The notes under the pieces are model-generated. The model was not told the origin of the DNA, did not search any database, and was given only the letters and a program-made list of their open reading frames with translations. Shown one piece after another: positions 16,468 through 25,635 of a stretch of DNA of 64,000 nt. The stretch spans positions 1,736,001 to 1,800,000 of the forward strand of contig NZ_BBRK01000004.1 in NCBI RefSeq assembly GCF_002090115.1. Direction: 5' to 3'. Position numbers and translations under genes: made by a program. The stretch's first letter is position 1. Every line of letters starts with the position of its first letter. Source of the DNA: Demequina sp. NBRC 110054 (GTDB taxonomy: Bacteria > Actinomycetota > Actinomycetes > Actinomycetales > Demequinaceae).

Positions 16468-18915
16468 ATGGACAACGTCGCCCGCCGCGCTTCTGTGCGC
16501 GCCGATCTCTCCCTCGCGGAGAAGGCCTCGCTCATGTCGGGAGCGAACTTCTGGAACACGAAGTCAGTCGACCGTGTCGACGTGCCGGCGATCATGCTGA
16601 CCGACGGTCCCCACGGCTTGCGCAAGCAGGGCGGCGCCGCCGACCACCTCGGACTCAACGCGAGCATCCCGGCCACGTGCTTCCCGCCGGCGGCCACTCT
16701 CGCCAACAGCTGGGACGTCCCGCTGCTCGAGCGCGTCGGCGACGCGCTCGGCGCCGAGGCCGCCGCGGAGGACGTGAGCGTCCTGCTCGGGCCCGGCCTC
16801 AACATCAAGCGCAACCCGCTCGGCGGGCGCAGCTTCGAGTACTTCTCCGAGGACCCGCTGCTGTCGGGCATGCTCGCCGGTGCTCTCGCACGCGGGATCC
16901 AGTCCCGCGGGGTCGCGGCCTGCCTCAAGCACTTCGCGGTCAACAGCCAGGAGACCCACCGCATGAGCGTCGACGAGATCGTCGACGAGCGCGCTCTCCA
17001 CGAGCTGTACCTCGAGGGCTTCCGCATCGCGCTCGACCAGAGCTGCGCCTGGACCGTGATGACCTCGTACAACAAGGTCAACGGCATCTACGCGAACGAG
17101 AACGCGACGCTGGTGGAGGACACGCTGCGCGGACGCTTCGGCTTCGACGGGCTCGTCGTCACCGACTGGGGAGGCAGCAACGACCGTGTCGCGGGCCTCG
17201 TCGCGGGCAACGCCCTTGAGATGCCCTCGACCGAGGGCGTGACCGACGCGGAGATCGTCGCCGCGGTCGAGGCCGGCGAGCTCGACGAGTCCGTGCTCGA
17301 CGCGCGTGTCGACGAGGTGCTGACCCTGATCGAGCGCACGGCGTCGGCGCGTGAGGGCTCGGCGCCCGCAGACCTCGACGCGCACCACGCGCTCGCGGTC
17401 GAGGCGGCGCGCAAGTCGATCGTGATGCTGCGCAACGCCCCTGACGTCGAGGGTGTGCGGCTCCTGCCCCTCGACGATCCGGCGAAGGCCGGCCGTGTCG
17501 CGGTCGTCGGCGACTTCGCCGCGACCCCGCGCTACCAGGGCGCCGGCAGCTCGCTCGTGAACCCCACCAGGGTCGACAGCGCGCTCGACGCGCTGCGCGC
17601 CACCGACCTCGACATCATCGGCTACGAGCCCGGCTTCAGCCGCATGGATGGCCAGTCGAAGCGGCGCCGGCGCCGCGCGGTCGCCCTCGCGCAGCGTGCC
17701 GACGTGACGCTGCTGTTCCTCGGCCTCGACGAGTCCGCCGAGGCCGAGGCCGTCGACCGTGCGCACATGCGCCTCGCCGAGAACCAGATCGCGCTCGTGC
17801 GCGAGCTCACGCGTCACGGCGCACGCCTCGTGGTCGTGCTCGCCGGGGGCGCTCCGGTCGAGCTCCCGTTCGCGAGCTCTGTCGACGCGATCGTCCACGG
17901 CTACCTCGGCGGCCAGGGCGGCGGCACCGCGATCGCCGACGTGCTCACCGGCGCGGTGAACCCGTCCGGACGCCTCGCCGAGACCTACCCGATGACCTAT
18001 GCCGACGTCGCGTCGTCGGCGACCTTCGGGCGCACCCAGGCCACCTCCGAGCATCGCGAGAGCATCTATCTCGGCTACCGGCACGCCGACAAGCTCGGCG
18101 CCGAGGTCCGCTACCCGTTCGGCCACGGCCTGTCGTACACGACGTTCGCCTACTCGGAGCTCATCGCCGGCCCCCGCTCGGCCCGTGTCACCGTCACCAA
18201 TGCCGGACACCGCGCGGGCACCGAGACTGTCCAGGTCTACACCGAGGCGCCCGACGCGGCGGCCGGTCAGTTCCGCGCGCCGCGCGAGCTTGCGGGCTTC
18301 GCGAAGGTGACGCTCGAGCCGGGTGAGTCTCGGACCGTCGAGGTCGCCTACCGCGAGCACGCGTTCGACGTGTTCGACGCCGAGGCGGGGGACTGGGCGA
18401 CCGTGGGCGGCGCCTACCGCGTGCTCGCGGGTGCGTCGTCCCGCGACCTCCGGGTGTCCGCCGACCTCACTGTCGACGGCGGTCCGATGCCCGACGCGGA
18501 CACCGCATCGTCCCTCCCGCACTACGTGAGCGGCCAGGTGCACGCCGTCCCCGACGAGGAGTACGTGGCCCTGCTGGGCCGCACCCTGCCTCCGAGCGGC
18601 TGGGACGCGACCAAGGAGCTCACCAGGGACGACATCATCGCCCAGTGCCAGGGACGCGGCGGGTTCGCCGGCTTCCTGTACTGGCTGATCGACACCACCG
18701 GCGACGTGCTGATGCTGCTGCGCAAGCCTCTCGCTGCGAACAACACGCACTTCGCGCTCGACCTGCCGTTCAGGTCCGTCGCGCGACTGAGCGGAGGGGC
18801 AGCAGACGATCACATGGTCGACGGCCTCCTGCTCATGGTCAACGGGCAGTTCTGGAAGGGACTCCACCGCACCGGGACCGCCTGGCGCGCGCTGCGACGC
18901 AGCAAGCGCGCCTGA
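16468..18915 (+). CDS. GH3 family beta-glycosidase (conventional domain order, cytoplasmic)
   Basis: 815 residues with no signal peptide. The catalytic barrel comes first (to about 290): DGPHGLRKQ, GRSFEYFSEDP, CLKHFAVNSQE, and the nucleophile Asp233 in LVVTDWGG. The GH3_C domain follows (about 310-560, GAVNPSGRLAETYP), then an FnIII-like domain after YPFGHGLSYTTF, and about 100 extra C-terminal residues. It should cleave oligosaccharides that have entered the cell; beta-glucosidase and beta-xylosidase activities cannot be told apart from sequence. The start is the leaderless ATG. The permuted GH3 gene follows after 118 bp, probably in one operon. Confidence 0.9.
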   Translation: MDNVARRASVRADLSLAEKASLMSGANFWNTKSVDRVDVPAIMLTDGPHGLRKQGGAADHLGLNASIPATCFPPAATLANSWDVPLLERVGDALGAEAAAEDVSVLLGPGLNIKRNPLGGRSFEYFSEDPLLSGMLAGALARGIQSRGVAACLKHFAVNSQETHRMSVDEIVDERALHELYLEGFRIALDQSCAWTVMTSYNKVNGIYANENATLVEDTLRGRFGFDGLVVTDWGGSNDRVAGLVAGNALEMPSTEGVTDAEIVAAVEAGELDESVLDARVDEVLTLIERTASAREGSAPADLDAHHALAVEAARKSIVMLRNAPDVEGVRLLPLDDPAKAGRVAVVGDFAATPRYQGAGSSLVNPTRVDSALDALRATDLDIIGYEPGFSRMDGQSKRRRRRAVALAQRADVTLLFLGLDESAEAEAVDRAHMRLAENQIALVRELTRHGARLVVVLAGGAPVELPFASSVDAIVHGYLGGQGGGTAIADVLTGAVNPSGRLAETYPMTYADVASSATFGRTQATSEHRESIYLGYRHADKLGAEVRYPFGHGLSYTTFAYSELIAGPRSARVTVTNAGHRAGTETVQVYTEAPDAAAGQFRAPRELAGFAKVTLEPGESRTVEVAYREHAFDVFDAEAGDWATVGGAYRVLAGASSRDLRVSADLTVDGGPMPDADTASSLPHYVSGQVHAVPDEEYVALLGRTLPPSGWDATKELTRDDIIAQCQGRGGFAGFLYWLIDTTGDVLMLLRKPLAANNTHFALDLPFRSVARLSGGAADDHMVDGLLLMVNGQFWKGLHRTGTAWRALRRSKRA

Positions 18916-19033
18916 CCCACCCACCTACAGCCGCGCGCCGAGCCGATCTCCGCGCGCCCGACCTCACCACCGACCACCGCGCGCTGCACCGATGCACGCG
19001 CGCCCGACCCCCCCCACGAAAGCCGAGAGGAAC

Positions 19034-21769
19034 ATGGCTACCCGTAGAGAGATCAAGCAGGACGCGGTCGCACGCGTCCGCGCGGACCGCGCCGCGAGGC
19101 GCGAGCGCGCCGCCGAGCTGAAGGCGATGACGCCCGAGGACCGCAAGGCCGCCAAGGCCGCCGACAAGCAGGCGGCCGCCGCGGCGAAGGCCGAGCGCAA
19201 GTCCGCGCGCGCCGAGATGCCCAAGGACGAGCGTCGCGAGGACAAGCGCCGCGCGAAGGTCTACCGCAAGGTGTCCCGCCGCCCGTTCCGCTTCGCGGGC
19301 TGGGGCGTCGGCGCCGTCGCCGCGTTCGGGATCGTCCTGCTCGCCGCGCCCTACGCGGGCGCGTTCGGCCGCATCGCCGGCCTCGAGTTCAACGACGACA
19401 GCCCCGAGGCCGTCGCGGCCCGTGAGGCCGCGCTCGAGCTCACCGAGGACATCGCTGACGAGGGCATGGTCCTCATGGAGAACCAGGACGACGTCCTTCC
19501 GCTCGCCGACGACGCGAAGGTGAACGTGTTCTCGTTCGCGTCCTTCAACCTGCTGCTCGGCGGCGGCGGCTCCGGCGGCACAGCCGTCGAGGGCGCCCCG
19601 ACGCTCTACGAGGCGCTCGCCGACCAGGGCATCGCGTACAACGAGGACCTCTACGCCACGATGGAGGATGCGGGCGCCGAGCACACCGAGGGCTCGAGCA
19701 ACTTCCTCGTGCAGATCGTCGAGATGGCCATGGGCGCCGCCGGCACCGCAGAGCCCGCGCCCGACTACCTCACCGATGAGGTCATGGCGCAGGCCGCCGA
19801 CTACTCCGACACCGCGATCGTCGTGATCGGCGCCGCGGGCGGCGAGGGCTCCGACCTGTCCCAGGAGGACCTCCAGCTCAGCGATGAGCAGATCGCGCTG
19901 CTGGACGTCGTCACCGCCAGCCAGGACGACGTCATCCTCGTGGTCAACGCCGGCAACCAGATGGAGCTCGGCTTCGTCGAGGACTACCCGCAGATCAAGT
20001 CCGTCGTCTGGATGGGCACGCCCGGCCAGCAGGGCGCGGTGTCGCTTGCGAAGATCATGTCCGGCGAGGTCAACCCGTCGGGTCGCCTCACCGACACGTA
20101 CGCCTACGACGTCACCTCGGCGCCCGGCGCCGAGAACTTCGGCAGCCACACGTACACCAACGCGGACCGCGCGTTCCTCGAGTACGAGGAGGGCATCTAC
20201 GTCGGCTACCGCTACTACGAGACCCGGTACCTGGACGACGAGGCCGGCTACGAGGCCGCGGTGCAGTTCCCGTTCGGTCACGGCCTCAGCTACACCGACT
20301 TCGTGTGGGACGTGGCCGAGCCCGTCGTCACCGAGGAGGCGGTGACGGTCGACGTCACCGTGACGAATGAGGGCGACGTCGCCGGCAAGGACGTCGTCCA
20401 GGCCTACTTCTCCGCCCCGTACACCGCGGGCGGCATCGAGAAGTCCGCGATCGAGCTCGCCGGCTACGCCAAGACGGCCGAGCTCGAGCCCGGCGCCTCC
20501 GAGACCGTCACGATCTCGTGGGACGTGCGCGACATGGCGTCGTGGGACACCGAGGCGGGCAACTACGTGCTCGACGCAGGCCTGTACGAGCTGACCGTCG
20601 CCACCGACGTCCACACCCCGGTCGCGTCGTTCGACCACGAGATCGCCGACGCGGTCGTCTACACGACCGACGCCGACACCGGCTATGAGTACGCGAGCCG
20701 CTTCGACTTCGCCGAGGGCGACGTCACCTACCTGTCGCGCGCCGACTGGGAGGGCACCTACCCGACCGCGCCCGACGGCACGGAGACCGCGTCCGACGAG
20801 GTCCTCGCGCTCATGAACCCGGAGATCGTGGCCGCCGAGGGCGAGGCCCCGACGTACGGTGCGGACAACGGCCTCACGCTGGCCGACATGGTCGGCCTCG
20901 ACATGGACGACCCGCAGTGGGACGCGTTCCTCGACCAGCTCACGCTCGAGGAGACGATCGAGCTGTTCTCCTACGGCGCCTACAAGACCGCCGAGGTCGA
21001 GCGTCTCGGGATCCCGTCGATCACGATGCTCGACAGCCCCGCGGGTCTGAACTCGCTGTTCGCCGACCTCGAGGCGGCCGCGTATCCGTCCGAGATCATG
21101 ATCGCGTCCACGTGGAACGACGAGCTGGCCTACGCGGTCGGCGAGTCGGTCGGCATCGAGGCCAACATCTACGGCGTCGAGGTCTGGTACGCCCCCGGCA
21201 TGAACCTGCACCGCACCGCGATGGGCGGGCGTGACTTCGAGTACTTCTCGGAGGACCCGCTGATCTCGGGCACGATGGCCGCGGCCATGGTGAACGGCGC
21301 GCAGGACCAGGGCATCGTCACGACGATCAAGCACTTCGTCCTGAACGACCAGGAGGTCAACGCGCGCTCCGGCATCAACGTGTTCACCTCCGAGCAGGCG
21401 CTGCGCGAGCTGTACCTCGCGCCGTTCGAGATCGCTGTGAAGGACTCGGCGCCCACCGGTGCGATGAGCTCGTTCATCAACATCGGTGGCAAGTGGGCCG
21501 GCGGCTCGTCCGAGCTGCTGCAGGACGTGCTGCGCGGCGAGTGGGGCTTCGAGGGCTTCGTCACGACCGACGCGGTGCTCGGCTCCTGGATGGACCCCGC
21601 CCAGGCGGCGCTGCACGGCAACGACGTGATGCTCGCGGTGCTCGCGCCCGGGACCGTCTCCGCCACGGAGAAGGCCGTCGAGGCCGACCCGGTCGGCATC
21701 GGCAACGGTCTGCGTGACCGCGTCCACCAGCTGCTTCACACGGTGACCCTGACGGGCGCCGTCGAGTAG
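19034..21769 (+). CDS. GH3 family glycosidase with swapped domain order, membrane-anchored
   Basis: 911 residues. The first ~85 are a Lys/Arg/Ala-rich cytoplasmic stretch, followed by a membrane segment (about 86-110). The GH3_C domain then comes before the barrel: DEGMVLMENQDDVLPL (about 140), GEVNPSGRL (about 345), FPFGHGLSYTDF (about 411), an FnIII-like domain (about 435-520), and only then the catalytic barrel (about 610-890) with GGRDFEYFSEDP, TIKHFVLNDQE and a nucleophile candidate in FVTTDAVLG (about 846). The start is the ATG after GAGAGGAAC. It probably acts outside the cell, complementing the cytoplasmic GH3 upstream. Confidence 0.9.
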   Translation: MATRREIKQDAVARVRADRAARRERAAELKAMTPEDRKAAKAADKQAAAAAKAERKSARAEMPKDERREDKRRAKVYRKVSRRPFRFAGWGVGAVAAFGIVLLAAPYAGAFGRIAGLEFNDDSPEAVAAREAALELTEDIADEGMVLMENQDDVLPLADDAKVNVFSFASFNLLLGGGGSGGTAVEGAPTLYEALADQGIAYNEDLYATMEDAGAEHTEGSSNFLVQIVEMAMGAAGTAEPAPDYLTDEVMAQAADYSDTAIVVIGAAGGEGSDLSQEDLQLSDEQIALLDVVTASQDDVILVVNAGNQMELGFVEDYPQIKSVVWMGTPGQQGAVSLAKIMSGEVNPSGRLTDTYAYDVTSAPGAENFGSHTYTNADRAFLEYEEGIYVGYRYYETRYLDDEAGYEAAVQFPFGHGLSYTDFVWDVAEPVVTEEAVTVDVTVTNEGDVAGKDVVQAYFSAPYTAGGIEKSAIELAGYAKTAELEPGASETVTISWDVRDMASWDTEAGNYVLDAGLYELTVATDVHTPVASFDHEIADAVVYTTDADTGYEYASRFDFAEGDVTYLSRADWEGTYPTAPDGTETASDEVLALMNPEIVAAEGEAPTYGADNGLTLADMVGLDMDDPQWDAFLDQLTLEETIELFSYGAYKTAEVERLGIPSITMLDSPAGLNSLFADLEAAAYPSEIMIASTWNDELAYAVGESVGIEANIYGVEVWYAPGMNLHRTAMGGRDFEYFSEDPLISGTMAAAMVNGAQDQGIVTTIKHFVLNDQEVNARSGINVFTSEQALRELYLAPFEIAVKDSAPTGAMSSFINIGGKWAGGSSELLQDVLRGEWGFEGFVTTDAVLGSWMDPAQAALHGNDVMLAVLAPGTVSATEKAVEADPVGIGNGLRDRVHQLLHTVTLTGAVE

Positions 21770-21787
21770 CCCCCCGCATTCCAGATC

Positions 21788-21830
21788 CGGCCTGTGGGCC
21801 TTACCGTGAGGGGAGGTCCGCAGGCCGTTT
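21788..21830 (+). terminator. Terminator after the GH3 operon
   Basis: CGGCCTGTGGGCC pairs with GGTCCGCAGGCCG (two mismatches) and is followed by TTT. Confidence 0.65.
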
Positions 21831-21852
21831 CTGCATCTCACCGCCTGCACTG

Positions 21853-21934
21853 CGCACGGAATCGGATCCGCCACGCCAGCGTGTCGCGGGGCGGGGTCGG
21901 CATGTCGCCGGGGTGTCGCGGAGGGATCCGTGCG
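21853..21934. repeat. Intergenic element sharing its core with the 6.6-kb element
   Basis: The ends CGCACGGAATCGGATCC and GGATCCGTGCG are inverted. The core carries GTGTCGCGGG and ATGTCGCCGGGGTGTCG, almost identical to 6676-6712 in copy A. The termini differ from copies A and B. Confidence 0.45.
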
Positions 21935-22062
21935 GGGTGCATGGGGCTGGTGGAGCAAGGGCCGGACGATGCGGGTGCCGACGGGGCACGGGGACGATGC
22001 GCTCGTCGACGGTGAGCAGCGGGAGTTCCAGGAGCGACGATGCTGCAGTCGCCAGACACGAC

Positions 22063-22096
22063 GAAGGCCGCGACCCCAGGAGGGGTCGCGGCCTTC
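22063..22096 (-). terminator. Terminator after the MMPL gene
   Basis: A perfect 15-bp stem (GAAGGCCGCGACCCC / GGGGTCGCGGCCTTC) with a 4-nt loop. Confidence 0.75.
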
Positions 22097-22113
22097 GCGC
22101 TGTGCGGACCGGG

Positions 22114-24828
22114 TCAGGCCTTGGTGTCGGCCTCGCCCTCGGTGACCGCAGCATCGTCCGTCGACTCGGACTCGGCGACCGCCGCATTGTCCGCATTGTC
22201 CGCGTCCTCCGCGTGGGGGACCGGGTGGCTGCGCTCGAGCGCGGCGCCCTCGACATCGACGTTCGGCAGGATCCGGTCGAGCCACTTGGGCATCCACCAG
22301 GCCTTCTCGCCCGCCAGGTGCATGAGCGCGGGGATGATGAGCATGCGGACCACGAAGGCGTCCGCGAGCACGCCGACCGCGAGGCCGAAGCCCATCGGGC
22401 GGATCAGGTTGATGTGGCTGAAGATGAAGCCTCCGAACACCGACATCATGATGATCGCGGCCGCGGTGACCACCGCGCGTCCGTGACGTCGACCGGCGAC
22501 GACCGCGCGGCGTGCGTCCATGCCGTGCACGTAGGACTCGCGCATGCCCGAGCCGAGGAACAGCTGGTAGTCCATCGCGAGGCCGAACAGCACACCCGTG
22601 AGGATGATCGGCAGGAAGTTCAGCACCGGGCCCGGATCGTGGACGCCGAAGATGCCTCCGAGCCAGCCCCACTGGTACACCGCGACCACGGCGCCGAAGG
22701 ACGCGAACAGCGACAGCACGAAGCCGAACGTCGCCATAAGCGGCACCAGCAGCGAGCGGAACACCACGATCAGGATGATGAGCGACAGCCCGACCACGAC
22801 CACCAGGTAGATCGGCAGCGCGTTCGCAAGCAGCTCGGAGATGTCGATGTTGCCGCTGGCCTCGCCCGCGACGCCGAGCACGGTGCCGTCCTCGAGCGGG
22901 GTCAGGTCGCGCAGCTCGTGGACCAGGTCCTCGGTGGACTGGCTCGACGGTCCCTCGGCCGGGATGACCTGGAAGGCGATGAACGAGTTGTCGTCGTTGA
23001 CGCCCACGGGCGTGGCCGCGGTGACGTCCTCGACCGCCATGAGGGTCTCCGCGATCGAGACCTCGGCCGCCAGCAGGTCGTCGTCGGAGACGGCCTCGGG
23101 CAGCTCCGCCGTCACGAGCAGGGTGCCGTTGAGGCCCTCGCCGAACTTCGCGTCGGTGATCGTGTAGGCCTGGTACTGCGTCGAGTCGGTCGGCTCCTGG
23201 GTGCCGTCGGGCAGGCCGAGCCGCATCGACAGCGCGGGGATGGCGATGACGAGCAGGAGGGCGGACGCGACGACCGCCGACAGCACGGCCTTCCACGTCG
23301 TCATCGGCTCGACGGGAGCCTCGTGGTGCTCGGGGGCGCCCACCGTCGCGCGGGCCTTCTTGTTGAGCGCGCGCATCCCGATGAGGCCGAGCAGAGCGGG
23401 CGTGAGGGTGACCGCGACGGCCACGGCGACGAGCACCGAGAAGGCGCCGACCGAACCCATGATGCCCAGGAACGGGATGCCGGTGACGTTGAGCGCGAGG
23501 AGCGCGATCAGCACGGTCGTGCCCGCGAACACCACCGCGTTGCCGGAGGTGCCGTTGGCGAGGCCGACGGACTCGTGGACCTCCATGCCGCGGCGGAGCT
23601 GGCTGCGGTGGCGGTTGACGATGAACAGCGAGTAGTCGATGCCGACCGCAAGGCCCAGCATGACGCCGAGGATCGGCGTGACGGAGGACATCTCGACGAC
23701 GTCCGAGAACGCCATCGCCGTCGCGACGCCCACGCCGACTCCGATCACCGAGGTGACGATCGGGAGGAGCGCGGGGATGAGGGTCCTCATCATGACGATG
23801 AGGACGACCAGCGCGAGCAGCACGCCGACGATCTCGCCGACGCCGATGATGCCCTCGACGCTCGTGGCGATGTCGGCGGAGAAGTACGAGTTCAGGCCCT
23901 CGGGGGTCGCCTCGGTGATCGCGTCCATGACCGAGTCCTTGTCGGCCTGCTCGAGCGTGAACGCGGTCTCGCTGAACTGGACGATGCCGAGCGCGGTCGT
24001 GCCGTCGTCGGAGACCGTGCGGATCTCCGCGGCCGCGGCGGCGAGGCGCTTGCCGAGCTCGAGCTGCTCCGCTGCCGCGTCGAGCTGGGCCTGGCCCTCG
24101 TCGAGCTGGGCCTGGCCGTCGTCGAGCTGCGCCTGACCCGCGTCGAGCTGGGCCTGGCCCTCCTCGAGCTGGGTGCGCGCCGCGTCGATCTGCTGCTGGC
24201 CGGCGTCGATCTGCGCCTGCTGCTCCGCGAAGGTCGCCTCGGCGTACGCGTACGTGCCGTCCTCCTTCGCGGCCTCGATGGCGGCGTCGAGCTGCTCCTG
24301 TCCTGCGTCGAGCTCCGACTGCTGCGACTCGAGCTCGGCGAGGCCGGCGTCGATCTGCGCCTGCTGCGCGTCGATCTCGTCCTGGCTCGCGTCGATCTCC
24401 GCCTGGTTCGCGTCGATCTCCGCCTGGTTGGCCTCGATCTCGGCGGCGCCGTCCTCGAGCTGCTGGAGCTGAGCCTCGAGCTCGGCCTGGGTCGCGAACG
24501 GGTCGACGACCGCCTCGACGGACGCGGTGTCGAGCGCGGTCTCGAGGGCTGCGGCGATCTGTGCCTGCTGCTCCTCGGTGATCTCCGAGCCGTCCGCGGT
24601 CTGGAAGACGACGCGGGCGCTGAGCCCATCGAGCCCGTCGATCTCCTCGGACATGCGGTCCGTGACCTTCTCGGTCTCGGTGCCCGGGATGCTGAACGAC
24701 TGGGTGAGCGTGCCGCCGAACGCGAGGAACGCGCCTCCGGCGACGAGCAGCGTGAGGATCCACGCGGTGATCACCACGAATGGGTGCCTCGAGGACGAGT
24801 GTCCGAGGCGATAGAGCAGATTGGCCAC
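22114..24828 (-). CDS. MMPL/RND-family exporter with a heptad-repeat extracellular insert
   Basis: 904 residues from a GTG (VANLLYRLGHSSSRHPFVV) after GGAAAGG. Two RND halves are visible, each with one membrane segment, an outside loop and a five-helix bundle (GVATAMAFSDV, GIDYSLFIVNRHR; GLAMDYQLFLGSGMRESYVHG). The first loop (about 90-330) contains roughly 15 heptads such as QAEIDAN and QAQLDAG, a predicted coiled coil. The C-terminal tail is acidic. MMPL proteins export lipids, siderophores or drugs using the proton gradient. The divergent TetR gene and shared palindrome suggest induction by a substrate. Confidence 0.9.
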   Translation of the reverse strand: MANLLYRLGHSSSRHPFVVITAWILTLLVAGGAFLAFGGTLTQSFSIPGTETEKVTDRMSEEIDGLDGLSARVVFQTADGSEITEEQQAQIAAALETALDTASVEAVVDPFATQAELEAQLQQLEDGAAEIEANQAEIDANQAEIDASQDEIDAQQAQIDAGLAELESQQSELDAGQEQLDAAIEAAKEDGTYAYAEATFAEQQAQIDAGQQQIDAARTQLEEGQAQLDAGQAQLDDGQAQLDEGQAQLDAAAEQLELGKRLAAAAAEIRTVSDDGTTALGIVQFSETAFTLEQADKDSVMDAITEATPEGLNSYFSADIATSVEGIIGVGEIVGVLLALVVLIVMMRTLIPALLPIVTSVIGVGVGVATAMAFSDVVEMSSVTPILGVMLGLAVGIDYSLFIVNRHRSQLRRGMEVHESVGLANGTSGNAVVFAGTTVLIALLALNVTGIPFLGIMGSVGAFSVLVAVAVAVTLTPALLGLIGMRALNKKARATVGAPEHHEAPVEPMTTWKAVLSAVVASALLLVIAIPALSMRLGLPDGTQEPTDSTQYQAYTITDAKFGEGLNGTLLVTAELPEAVSDDDLLAAEVSIAETLMAVEDVTAATPVGVNDDNSFIAFQVIPAEGPSSQSTEDLVHELRDLTPLEDGTVLGVAGEASGNIDISELLANALPIYLVVVVGLSLIILIVVFRSLLVPLMATFGFVLSLFASFGAVVAVYQWGWLGGIFGVHDPGPVLNFLPIILTGVLFGLAMDYQLFLGSGMRESYVHGMDARRAVVAGRRHGRAVVTAAAIIMMSVFGGFIFSHINLIRPMGFGLAVGVLADAFVVRMLIIPALMHLAGEKAWWMPKWLDRILPNVDVEGAALERSHPVPHAEDADNADNAAVAESESTDDAAVTEGEADTKA

Positions 24829-24898
24829 GTCAGAGCCTTTCCAAGGTATGGGGGTGGGGAGATGGCGACGATGCCTGCACTCACTGTAACCCGATTCT

Positions 24899-24930
24899 GA
24901 GAGATACCCAACAAATGTTGGATATCTCTC
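24899..24930. promoter_or_regulatory. TetR operator between the MMPL and tetR genes
   Basis: A 32-bp near-perfect palindrome centred at 24914/24915. The left half GAGAGATACCCAACAA matches the complement of the right half at 14 of 16 positions. It lies 33 bp from the tetR ATG and 70 bp from the MMPL start. Confidence 0.75.
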
Positions 24931-24963
24931 GCTTCCGGCTGAGAAACCTGGCACCATGCGTCT

Positions 24964-25560
24964 ATGGATGCCCGTGTGCTGAGGACCCGCGCGCGCCTTC
25001 AGGAGGCGTTGCTCGCACTCGCGCGCGAGAAGCCCGCGTCCGAGGTCAGCGTCAGCGACGTGGCCGAGCGGGCAGGCGTCAACCGCAGCACCTTCTATCA
25101 GCACTACACGGATACCGACACGCTGCTCGCGGATGCCCTGGACGCTGCGGCGACCAAGGCCGGAGCCCAGCTCGCGCACGTCGAGCTCGATCCCGCGGTG
25201 CCACCCGCGCTGCTCATTGACTTCCTCTCGCACATCGCCGACAACCCCGACATCTATCGCCAGGCCCTCACCGGCACGGCGAGCGGGGCCGTGATCGTGA
25301 GACTGCGAGCCAGGGTCGCCGACATGATCCGCCAGGACGCGCCCGAGCGCGTGATGGTCCCGGATCCTGAGCATGACGGGGTTCCCCTCGAGGTGCTGTC
25401 CGCGGGTGTCGCCGGCACGGTGCTCGGCGTGATCACCGCATGGCTCGACCGCGATCCGCTCGAGTCGCCCGAGGTCGCCGCCGGTTGGGCCTGGGCCGCG
25501 CTGTTCGGACCCGGGCGGGCGCTTCCCGACCGCAACGCGGGCGAAACACCCGCGGGCTAG
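24964..25560 (+). CDS. TetR-family regulator of the MMPL exporter
   Basis: 198 residues. The helix-turn-helix is at 20-55 (VSVSDVAERAGVNRSTFYQHYTDTDTLL); the rest is a ligand-binding domain resembling TetR_C domains of exporter regulators. It is divergent from the MMPL gene with a 32-bp palindrome between, the standard layout of a self-regulating repressor. The ligand is unknown. A terminator is not obvious before the phosphorylase gene 75 bp downstream. Confidence 0.88.
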   Translation: MDARVLRTRARLQEALLALAREKPASEVSVSDVAERAGVNRSTFYQHYTDTDTLLADALDAAATKAGAQLAHVELDPAVPPALLIDFLSHIADNPDIYRQALTGTASGAVIVRLRARVADMIRQDAPERVMVPDPEHDGVPLEVLSAGVAGTVLGVITAWLDRDPLESPEVAAGWAWAALFGPGRALPDRNAGETPAG

Positions 25561-25635
25561 CATCGTGCTCACGCAGGCCCTCCGCTAGAGGCGGGCCCCG
25601 CCCCTCGGGTCCTGCGCCGGAAGGTCCCTACGACC

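Larger units (their letters stand above)
21770..22113. other. Intergenic region between convergent GH3 and MMPL genes
   Basis: 344 bp. It holds two facing terminators, a repeat-like element (21853-21934) and three copies of the dispersed word (21964, 21991 and the variant at 22034). No gene is supported. Confidence 0.6.

Noticed and set aside
18839-24763. A 1974-codon open frame on the minus strand across both GH3 genes and the MMPL gene
   Set aside because: Shadow of high-GC genes: low-complexity Arg/Ala/Gly translation with no family motif, antisense to clear genes.
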